The notes under the pieces are model-generated. The model saw only the letters and a program-made list of their open reading frames with translations. It did not search any database and was not told the origin of the DNA. From positions 40,622 to 104,621 of the forward strand of contig JAJPJK010000002.1 in NCBI GenBank assembly GCA_021324265.1: DNA of 64,000 bases, written 5' to 3'. Source of the DNA: Thermoproteota archaeon (GTDB lineage: Archaea > Thermoproteota > Thermoprotei > Gearchaeales > Gearchaeaceae). Both the position numbers and the translations under genes were made by a program. Shown here in pieces: positions 25,876 to 33,247 of this stretch (position 1 is the stretch's first letter; each line of letters starts with the position of its first letter).

Positions 25876-27243
25876 ATGATAGAAATTTTTTACAGCGGGG
25901 GCACTATTATTGTAAGAGGAGGTATACCCCTCACACCACCTAATTTTTTGATCTATGATCAACGTATTGAAGCTTATAGATGCTATGCATCGCAATACTA
26001 TGCTTTGAAAAAATTTCTTGAAACTAATAAGATACCATTTACTGAGAATGTTCTTAACCCTTTAGAAGGAAACATAATAGAGAGAAAAAAACTTGAACTT
26101 AAAGAGTATCAATATGAAGCTCTCGATGCATGGTTATTGAATGAGAAGCGAGGTGTAGTGGTATTGCCTACAGGAACAGGTAAGACCTATGTTGGCATCG
26201 CAGCAATTGCAGCCAATAAAGGCCCTACGCTTATTGTAGTTCCTACTCTTGAATTGATGGATCAGTGGTATGCTAAGATTAAAGAATACTTCAATGTTGC
26301 AGTTGGAAGATTTGGAGGTGGGCTGAAGGAAGTTGAGTACATTACAGTAATAACTTATGACTCAGCTTACATCAACGCTGAATTTTTAGGAAACAAATTT
26401 TTGCTTCTGATTTTTGATGAAGTACATCATTTACCAAGCGAAGGCTTTAGGCAAATTGCACTATTATCTGCAGCACCATTTAGGCTTGGCTTGACTGCTA
26501 CACCTGAAAGAGAAGATCAAATGCATAATTTATTGCCCACTCTTGTTGGTGATGTTATATATCGCAGAAGCGTGGTGGAGATGAAGGGGAAATATGTTGC
26601 TCCTTTTGAAGTTGTTCGCTACTACGTTGATCTTACAAAAGATGAAGCTAAACGTTATGAAGCGCTAAGGAGGAAATTCAAAAGTTTTTTTGAAGAGACA
26701 GGCATAAAGCTCGATAGCCTTGAAGATTTTTATCAAATGATAATCCATAGCGGAAGAGATAAAAAGGCGAGGGAAGCACTGCTTGCTTGGAATGAAGCTC
26801 GAAAGTTAGCTTTGAACGCATCCAACAAACTTTTGGCTTTAGAGAGAGTGTTGCAAGAGCATAAAGGTGAGAGGATAATTATTTTTACTGAATTCAATAG
26901 TTTCGCAAGGATGATATCAATAAAATATTTAATTCCTGAAATCACCTATAAGACTCCTGAGAAAGAAAGGATATTGACAATGGATAGATTTAGAAAAGGT
27001 ATCTACAAAGTTATCGTTACCAGTAAAGTGCTTGAAGAAGGAATAGATGTACCTAGTGCTAACGTAGGCATAATCCTTAGCGGAAGTGGAAGTAAAAGGG
27101 AATTTATACAAAGGCTTGGAAGGATCCTAAGGCCTGCGAAGGATAAGAATGCAGTTCTTTATGAGATCGTAACTAGGAATACTTCTGAGGTAAATGTATC
27201 GTATAGAAGGAGGAGGCAAGCCTTAAGCGATCTATTTGATTAA
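25876..27243 (+). CDS. xpb: XPB-family DNA helicase
   Basis: A 455-aa superfamily-2 helicase: an N-terminal damage-recognition-like part, Q/motif region LKEYQYEALDAWL, motif I VVLPTGTGKT, motif II LLIFDEVHHLP, motif III LTATPERED and motif VI FIQRLGRILRP. Archaeal XPB translocates on DNA and works with the nuclease Bax1, whose gene follows with a TAATG overlap. This pair carries out repair-type bubble processing. The predicted mRNA is leaderless. Confidence 0.94.
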   Translation: MIEIFYSGGTIIVRGGIPLTPPNFLIYDQRIEAYRCYASQYYALKKFLETNKIPFTENVLNPLEGNIIERKKLELKEYQYEALDAWLLNEKRGVVVLPTGTGKTYVGIAAIAANKGPTLIVVPTLELMDQWYAKIKEYFNVAVGRFGGGLKEVEYITVITYDSAYINAEFLGNKFLLLIFDEVHHLPSEGFRQIALLSAAPFRLGLTATPEREDQMHNLLPTLVGDVIYRRSVVEMKGKYVAPFEVVRYYVDLTKDEAKRYEALRRKFKSFFEETGIKLDSLEDFYQMIIHSGRDKKAREALLAWNEARKLALNASNKLLALERVLQEHKGERIIIFTEFNSFARMISIKYLIPEITYKTPEKERILTMDRFRKGIYKVIVTSKVLEEGIDVPSANVGIILSGSGSKREFIQRLGRILRPAKDKNAVLYEIVTRNTSEVNVSYRRRRQALSDLFD

Positions 27244-28469
27244 TGCTTCCAAGTAATCTCTTGAGAATTAAGATAAAAGGCAATGAGATTATGCCTGTTT
27301 TTGCAGAAATAAACGATGAAAACCTATACTTGGCGGATTCACTACTGGAAATATATAGAAGTTGTGTAGGTAAGAAGATAGGCGATTTGGAAGAGGCAAT
27401 AAAGGAAGAAGAGCTAAAGGCAGAAGATCTAGGCTATGATTTTAAGTTCTTTCGAGGTCTAAAAACGCTTCTTGATAGAAGGTTAGTACTCGAAGAGTTC
27501 GATGATAGTATAGATCCGATTAGGGTCAGGGCTTTAGTCTTTGAGCTTGCAAATAATTATAAGGATGGTTTGGTCATCGATGAAAAGGATAGGGCATCTA
27601 TATTTGATTTAGCTGCTCAAAAATTGGGCATAGATTCGGAGAGGCTAAAGGAGATATTCCTTTCAGTTTATGAAGAGGAACAAAAAATCAAAGATTTCAA
27701 TGATCTCCGACCTGAGGAACTTCTGCGATTCTATAATCTTTCTTTAATGCAAACTCTAATGTTCAAATGTAGAAAGCTCTACGTCGATGTTCAAATCAGT
27801 GGTGGTGAAATGAGGCGCCTTTTATGGCTCATGAAAAAGCTTCATTTATTATATCTTGCCGAGCAGAGTTATTTCGGAATAAATTTAGCTATCGATGGAC
27901 CTGCATCAGTGATCAAACAAACGGAAAGATACGGAACTAGGATGGCTCATTTGCTACCTTTATTAATACAAACCAAAAATTGGCACATAAGAGCATACAT
28001 TAGTCTAAAAACAAAATTCAAGAAAATCAAGGTATTGAGGTTCGAACTTTCAAAGAATTATTCCATGGGTTTATTTCCAAGCAGCGTTGGTGAAGAAATA
28101 TCTTATGACAGCTATGTAGAAGAGGAATTTTCCAAAAAATTCTTTACTGCTAGCGCGGCATGGCAGATAGTTAGGGAGCCAGAACCTTTGGTAGTGGGGA
28201 GAAGCATATTCATACCAGATTTCGCACTTATTAATGGTGATAAGAAGGTATACCTTGAGATCATGGGTTTTTGGAGTGAAGACTATATAAAAAGAAAAAT
28301 TGAAAAGCTCCAAGCCTTAAAAGATGCCAATCTAATTCTTGCGATAGATAGTTCCCTTGGTAAAATCAATTTGGAAAGAACCAACGGAAATATAGAAATC
28401 GTGTTGTACGAAAAAAAGCTTTCCAGTGCAGATATCTTAAGAGCGCTAAAAAAGTTCGAGTCTAGCTAG
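27243..28469 (+). CDS. bax1: Bax1 nuclease (DUF790), XPB partner
   Basis: A 408-aa DUF790 protein. The N-terminal part (MLPSNLLRIKIKGNEI...) contacts XPB. The C-terminal nuclease core shows PDFALINGDKKVYLEIMGFW followed by a lysine-rich helix, in agreement with a PD-(D/E)xK-type site. Bax1 cuts DNA at the bubble opened by XPB. It begins on the last base of the xpb stop codon. The 3' end overlaps etfA by 8 nt through a CTAGCTAG sequence that holds both stops. Confidence 0.9.
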   Translation: MLPSNLLRIKIKGNEIMPVFAEINDENLYLADSLLEIYRSCVGKKIGDLEEAIKEEELKAEDLGYDFKFFRGLKTLLDRRLVLEEFDDSIDPIRVRALVFELANNYKDGLVIDEKDRASIFDLAAQKLGIDSERLKEIFLSVYEEEQKIKDFNDLRPEELLRFYNLSLMQTLMFKCRKLYVDVQISGGEMRRLLWLMKKLHLLYLAEQSYFGINLAIDGPASVIKQTERYGTRMAHLLPLLIQTKNWHIRAYISLKTKFKKIKVLRFELSKNYSMGLFPSSVGEEISYDSYVEEEFSKKFFTASAAWQIVREPEPLVVGRSIFIPDFALINGDKKVYLEIMGFWSEDYIKRKIEKLQALKDANLILAIDSSLGKINLERTNGNIEIVLYEKKLSSADILRALKKFESS

Positions 28470-29400
28470 TTTTCCTTTCCTTTATTTTCTTTATCAAGAC
28501 TGGCAAGAATTCATAAAGGTCAGCAACAATGCAATAGTCCGCATAATTAAAAATGGGTGCATTTTTATCCTTATCCAACGCTACGATGATCTTGGAATCT
28601 TGAATGCCTCCTATATGTTGCGGTGCACCAGAAATACCTATTGCAAAATAAAGATTTGGTCTTATGGATTTGCCTGAAATTCCTATCCATCTATCTTCAG
28701 GGATCCATTTGTAATCTGCGGCCACAGGCCTTGAAGAACCAATTTGAGCACCTATTAGCGATGCTAATTCTTCAGCAAGTTTTATATCCTCTTTATTTTT
28801 AAATCCTCTCCCAACACCTATTACGATCTCAGCCTGTGAAATGTCTACTCCGCTACTCACTTTTCTTTCAACTTTCTCCAGCTTTACTCTGCTCTCAGGA
28901 ATCGCGTCGATATAACTCATTTCTGTTTGTGTTTTCAATTCAATCTCGAACCTTCTTGAAGAGACTGTTATGAAAAGTACTCCTTTATTAGGTACTTTGA
29001 TCTTACTTATAGCTCTTCCGCCAAATACCTTTCTTTTGAGAATAATCGAGTTTTCCTCTATCTCCAAGTCATGAACATCTGTGAACATGTAAGCATTCAT
29101 TTCACCTGCAAGTCTTGCAAGGATGTCGGTATCGTTATAACTTGAACTAGATACTACATACCTAGTTTTTTTGCCCATTAATTCCTTCCTCAAAATATCT
29201 TCGAACTGATCTTGTATGACCTTGTTTCTAATGAGTTTTAATTCATCAGGACCTTTATCGATTAATTCTTCAGCGCTATCTGATTCAATAGTTATGGCAG
29301 TTAGCTTCAAGTTAAGTTTAGTTTTTAAAATGTTTGCAAAACCTATAGGATATATTAACTTCTTTGGTTCAGATGAAAAGACTATAATGTTTTCACTCAT
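28462..29400 (-). CDS. etfA: Electron transfer flavoprotein alpha subunit
   Basis: A 312-aa protein. The C-terminal FAD domain is typical: GRGFKNKEDIKLAEELASLIGAQIG is split over the adenine loop, with SSRPVAAD, GISGAPQHIGGIQDS and VALDKDKNAPIF following. ETF carries electrons from acyl-CoA or other flavin dehydrogenases to the quinone pool or to an energy-conserving partner. The N-terminal 190 residues are the AMP-like domain common to alpha and beta. The ATG overlaps the etfB stop by 4 nt. No ETF-quinone oxidoreductase gene is in view. Confidence 0.92.
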   Translation of the reverse strand: MSENIIVFSSEPKKLIYPIGFANILKTKLNLKLTAITIESDSAEELIDKGPDELKLIRNKVIQDQFEDILRKELMGKKTRYVVSSSSYNDTDILARLAGEMNAYMFTDVHDLEIEENSIILKRKVFGGRAISKIKVPNKGVLFITVSSRRFEIELKTQTEMSYIDAIPESRVKLEKVERKVSSGVDISQAEIVIGVGRGFKNKEDIKLAEELASLIGAQIGSSRPVAADYKWIPEDRWIGISGKSIRPNLYFAIGISGAPQHIGGIQDSKIIVALDKDKNAPIFNYADYCIVADLYEFLPVLIKKIKERKTS

Positions 29401-30197
29401 ATCTTAATCACCCCTTCCTCTAAAAGGTGATTTATCAATTTCTCCGCAATCTCTTCGTAGTTTTTACCTTCTATGAATATTTTCTTCCTTTTTATGGGCA
29501 ACACGAAGTACTCTTGGCTCATTTGTGCCTTTTCAATTTTAAGTCCGAGCTGATTAAGATCGTATTTAATTAAAGGTTTATTTTTAGCTTGGAGTATGTT
29601 TCTGAGCGTAGGTATTCTTGCTTGATTTATTTCTCCTGTGACACTTATAACACAGGGCAGAGAAGCCCTAATAATCTCGATTTCGTTTTCCGTGCTTCTT
29701 TGGACAATAATTTCGTTATTTGATAGTTCAACTTTATTCACGAAAGTAACTAGATTTACGCCCAAGAGTTTCGCTAGCCTTGATGCGAACTGAGAAGATG
29801 ATGTATCTTGTGAATACTCACCAGTTATATAAAGATCGAAGTTTCCAAGTTTTTTCAATAAATGTGCAGCAATATAGGCTGTTTCTTTTGTTGTAGAATT
29901 CAAAACTGCTTCATCTAATATCAGATGGAACTCATCTACACCCATAGAGAGTACTTCTCTCGCTATTCTTTCTATTTCTTGATTTCTTCTTTGTAATGGG
30001 CCCCACGTTAAGATTGATAATGCAATAACCTTGCCTCCATGCTTTTCCTTAAGCCTAATTCCTTCTTCAATAGCATTCTTATCATATTCACTTATTGCTA
30101 AAGGCGTTTCTTCAACATTCACACTTCCATTAGGATCCACTTTCAACATGTTTAGATTTAATGCAGCTTTAACTAAGACTGCTATATTGAGAGGCAT
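29397..30197 (-). CDS. etfB: Electron transfer flavoprotein beta subunit
   Basis: A 266-aa protein with ISEYDKNAIEEGIRLKEKHGGKVIALS, YIAAHLLKKLGNFDLYITGEYSQD and the beta signature region VISVTGEINQARIPTLRNILQAKNK. It partners with EtfA. A TATA-like box (TTTATACA on this strand, 30219-30226) is centred 25.5 nt before the ATG, so the etfBA message is predicted to be leaderless. It is divergent from the thiolase gene. Confidence 0.92.
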   Translation of the reverse strand: MPLNIAVLVKAALNLNMLKVDPNGSVNVEETPLAISEYDKNAIEEGIRLKEKHGGKVIALSILTWGPLQRRNQEIERIAREVLSMGVDEFHLILDEAVLNSTTKETAYIAAHLLKKLGNFDLYITGEYSQDTSSSQFASRLAKLLGVNLVTFVNKVELSNNEIIVQRSTENEIEIIRASLPCVISVTGEINQARIPTLRNILQAKNKPLIKYDLNQLGLKIEKAQMSQEYFVLPIKRKKIFIEGKNYEEIAEKLINHLLEEGVIKI

Positions 30198-30272
30198 AAC
30201 TATTTATCAGGCTTGTTCTGTATAAACATTTCTTAGCGATAAGTTAATTATTAATGAGGATTGAAGAAGCAT

Positions 30273-31454
30273 ATGAGAAAAGTCGGAATAATAGGCGTGG
30301 GTCATTCGAAGTTTGGGGTAAGGAGTGACTTGAATATGAATGAGCTTGTCTTGGAAAGCTTCAAGCCGGCAATGGAAGAAGCAGGCATTACGAATGATGA
30401 TATCTCTTTTCTATACGTATCCAATGTGGGTTTTTGGAGTAGTGAGGAGTTACCTGCAATAAGTATAGCTGAATACTTAGGCTTAACAGGAAAGGGCGCT
30501 ATGAGAGTAGAAGCTGCCTGTGCATCAGGAAGCGCTGCATTAAAAGCTGCGCATGATATGATAAGCGCAGGGGAAGCAGATATAGTAGCAGCGATAGGTG
30601 TTGAAAAGATGAACGAAAGCTTTACTCCAAGTGTAGTAGAAATCATTGGAAGGGCGGGAAACTACCTTTGGGAATTCGAGAATTTCGGTATGACTTTCCC
30701 TGGCTATTACGCGATGTATGCTACAGCTTATATGCAGCACTATGGAGCGAGGGAAGAAGATTTGGGCGAGATCGCAATAAAAAATCATCATTACGGCGCT
30801 AAAAACCCTCTCGCTCAATTCCAGAAAGAAATCACAATGGAGGATTACCTTAACTCCAAATATGTAGCATGGCCGATAAAGCTATTAGATTCCACACCTA
30901 TTTCAGATGGTTCTTCGACGGTTATCCTTGCCAGCGAAGATGCGATTAGGAAAATTGGCGCAAAAGACGTTGTCTGGATCAAAGGAATTGGTTATTCGAG
31001 TGATACCTCAAATTTAAGCAAGAGATCGGATTTCTTAAGTCTAGAAGCTGCTAGACGAGCAGCCTATTTGGCATATAAGAAAGCAGGCGTAGATCCTGAA
31101 AAAGTTACTTCTTTAATAGATGTAGCAGAAGTTCATGATTGTTTTACCATTGCTGAGATTTTAGCTTATGAAGATTTGGGATTTTTCAAGAGGGGCGAAG
31201 GTTTTATTGCTGTAAGGGAAAAGCAGACCTACAGAGGAGGAAAAATACCAGTAAACCTCAGCGGCGGTCTTAAGGCGAAGGGGCATCCTCTGGGGGCTAC
31301 AGGCTTAGGTATGGTCGTTGAACTCACGAAGCAATTAAGGATGAAAGTAGAGAAGTCTAGGCAAGCTGACATAAAGAATGGCTGGGCTTTGGCTCATAAT
31401 GTTGGAGGAACAGGCCATTACGCATACGTAACTCTGCTATCTACTCAAAAATGA
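30273..31454 (+). CDS. Thiolase-family acetyl-CoA acetyltransferase (SCPx type)
   Basis: 393 aa from ATG 30273; a TTG at 30261 is less likely because an AT-rich box (30244-30254) lies about 24 nt upstream of the ATG. Catalytic C83 lies in VEAACASGSAALKAA, the histidine in AEVHDCFTIAE and the C-terminal motif in KAKGHPLGATG. Archaeal thiolases of this type form a complex with a DUF35 protein, encoded next and overlapping by 4 nt, that channels acetoacetyl-CoA to HMG-CoA synthase for isoprenoid lipids. HMG-CoA synthase itself is not adjacent here, so a role in acyl-CoA breakdown is also possible. Confidence 0.9.
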   Translation: MRKVGIIGVGHSKFGVRSDLNMNELVLESFKPAMEEAGITNDDISFLYVSNVGFWSSEELPAISIAEYLGLTGKGAMRVEAACASGSAALKAAHDMISAGEADIVAAIGVEKMNESFTPSVVEIIGRAGNYLWEFENFGMTFPGYYAMYATAYMQHYGAREEDLGEIAIKNHHYGAKNPLAQFQKEITMEDYLNSKYVAWPIKLLDSTPISDGSSTVILASEDAIRKIGAKDVVWIKGIGYSSDTSNLSKRSDFLSLEAARRAAYLAYKKAGVDPEKVTSLIDVAEVHDCFTIAEILAYEDLGFFKRGEGFIAVREKQTYRGGKIPVNLSGGLKAKGHPLGATGLGMVVELTKQLRMKVEKSRQADIKNGWALAHNVGGTGHYAYVTLLSTQK

Positions 31455-31990
31455 GCCAGAAAGAAGCCTTTGATCAGTTTCTTAAATCACTAGATGAAGC
31501 TGTAAAAGAAGCAAAACGAGCTATAAAGTTACCGCTGATTCCGGATCAAAAAACAGGTAGACTTTTATGGATTTCGAACAGGGAACTTAGGTTAAGATAT
31601 GCAATAAGTGTGGATTCCAACAAAAAATTCTATGAAGCTCTTCTCGATGGGAAATTATTAGCTACGAAGTGTCCTACATGTGGAGCCCTTTATTTTCCAC
31701 CACAAGATTACTGCAATAGGTGTAAAAAGCAAGGTCTACAATGGGTCGAATTGAGTGGAGAGGGGGAACTTCTTAGCTACACAAAGGTTGTAGTTAAGCC
31801 ATATAGCTTTTCTCATCTAGAAGATTATATTGTAGGAATAGCTAAATTAAAGGAAGGAATAAACATTCTCGCTTGGGTTTCAGAGAAAGATGTATCTAAG
31901 TTGAAGAGAGGAATGAAAGTGAATGTAAGAGTAAAGGAGCGTGAAGAAGAAGGATATCTTGTTTATGAAATCGTTCCAGCTCAGGATTAG
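31451..31990 (+). CDS. DUF35 OB-fold acyl-CoA-associated protein
   Basis: A 179-aa protein. After a charged helical N-terminus (1-70) comes a rubredoxin-like zinc ribbon (CPTCGALYFPPQDYCNRC) and then an OB fold (ELSGEGELLSYTKVV...GIAKLKEGINILAWV). This is the usual DUF35 layout, and such proteins bind CoA and bridge thiolase to HMG-CoA synthase. The N-terminal extension is longer than in many members. Its TAG and the TAA of the convergent phosphoesterase share the bases TTAG. Confidence 0.88.
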   Translation: MSQKEAFDQFLKSLDEAVKEAKRAIKLPLIPDQKTGRLLWISNRELRLRYAISVDSNKKFYEALLDGKLLATKCPTCGALYFPPQDYCNRCKKQGLQWVELSGEGELLSYTKVVVKPYSFSHLEDYIVGIAKLKEGINILAWVSEKDVSKLKRGMKVNVRVKEREEEGYLVYEIVPAQD

Positions 31991-32745
31991 ATTCTAAGAT
32001 CTTTGATTTTTGGGAATACAAGAATATCGCCTTCTACACTTATAGGTATCAATTCATCTACATCAATGCTTTTTAAAAATGGAGAAAGCAATTCTTCTTT
32101 CGGTATTAAATTTATTTCTGTACCACTTGCGTAATAACAAAGCGCAGGGAGAACAAGTACTTCTTTTTTCTCATGTATGCCATATAAAAAACATTTAACT
32201 TTCATCCTTGTTCCAATTTCGGTAAATACTGTGATTGCTGGATGTTCATGAGCTGTTATCAAAAAGTTTGCCTTATTTAATAGTTCTCTAGTGGGCATCT
32301 CTTCACCGTGAAAGAAAAGATACTTAGCTAGCATTGCTTCCTGTCTATAAAGCGTAAGTTTAAGCTCTTTGGCGTATGCATCAACGTAATTATCATGATT
32401 GCCTTTAATGAGTATTATTTCAAGATCTTTATCAAAGAGCTCATTTCTAAGGTAATTCACGAAAGAAAAGAGCTCATCGATTTCAGAATCATCGACATCA
32501 TCGAATTCATTTTTAACATCGCCAACAACGATAATTCTTCTTATCTTACTCTTTCCAACGTTATTCGCGATAGATTCTATTTGCTCAAATATGTATTTTA
32601 GATTTAATTTTGGAAGGAAGATTCCGTTCTTTGCGGCAACTCCTTCATAACCTAGATGGAGATCAGACATTACAATTGAAGCTAAGCTTTTAATGTAAAT
32701 TGAATAGCAGTCCTTAAAAAACTTTATATCCCCACTTATTTCCAT
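31987..32745 (-). CDS. Lhr-associated metallophosphoesterase (COG1407)
   Basis: A 252-aa calcineurin-like phosphoesterase: SDLHLGYEG, VVGDVKNEF, IKGNHDNY, LITAHEHP. COG1407 proteins commonly occur next to the Lhr helicase, as here with one gene between. Their substrate is not settled, but a nuclease or phosphatase role in DNA end processing is proposed from this link. The second motif has N (GDVKN) at the position often held by H or D. Confidence 0.85.
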   Translation of the reverse strand: MEISGDIKFFKDCYSIYIKSLASIVMSDLHLGYEGVAAKNGIFLPKLNLKYIFEQIESIANNVGKSKIRRIIVVGDVKNEFDDVDDSEIDELFSFVNYLRNELFDKDLEIILIKGNHDNYVDAYAKELKLTLYRQEAMLAKYLFFHGEEMPTRELLNKANFLITAHEHPAITVFTEIGTRMKVKCFLYGIHEKKEVLVLPALCYYASGTEINLIPKEELLSPFLKSIDVDELIPISVEGDILVFPKIKDLRI

Positions 32746-32806
32746 CTCAAGAAAAGCAATCTTTAAATAATATTAAAATATGATGAATCCATTCTAAACC
32801 CAAAAA

Positions 32807-33247
32807 ATGAGCGAGGAGAAGCTGACGGGCAAGACGATGCTGGTATATATGTATGTTCTAAGTAAGAATAGAGTTACAGCTAGAGAAGTTAAGAATGCCC
32901 TCGGCTTCTCCAGCACGAGCCTGGCGATATATTACCTAGATAGATTGTATCAAATGGATCTTGTTGACAAAGAACCTGGAGGTTATTATGTTCTAAAGAA
33001 GAAGGTGGATTTAGGTTTTTATGGTGTATATAGGAGCCTATACGGCATTCTGTTGCCAAAATTTCTTCCCTATGCTCTTTTTTTCACGTTACTGTTAATA
33101 TTTTATTTTTTCTTTTATATTGATAGGCTTGATCTTTATGCCTTAATTTCGTTAATAGCTGCGGCTTCAATATTCTGGTATGAGACAATAGTACTTTATT
33201 TGAGGATGCGAACGATTTATAAAAATAGAAAGTTGAAATCTAGCTAA
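32807..33247 (+). CDS. Membrane-bound winged-helix protein
   Basis: A 146-aa protein: residues 5-65 form a winged helix-turn-helix (GKTMLVYMYVLSKNRVTARE, then SSTSLAIYYLDRLYQMDLV), followed by two transmembrane segments at about 84-102 and 108-133 with a short outside loop. DNA-binding domain plus two membrane helices is a known archaeal regulator layout (for example ArnR of Sulfolobus). The signal and targets here are unknown. It overlaps the convergent lhr gene by 8 nt with a CTAGCTAA stop arrangement. Confidence 0.75.
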   Translation: MSEEKLTGKTMLVYMYVLSKNRVTAREVKNALGFSSTSLAIYYLDRLYQMDLVDKEPGGYYVLKKKVDLGFYGVYRSLYGILLPKFLPYALFFTLLLIFYFFFYIDRLDLYALISLIAAASIFWYETIVLYLRMRTIYKNRKLKSS

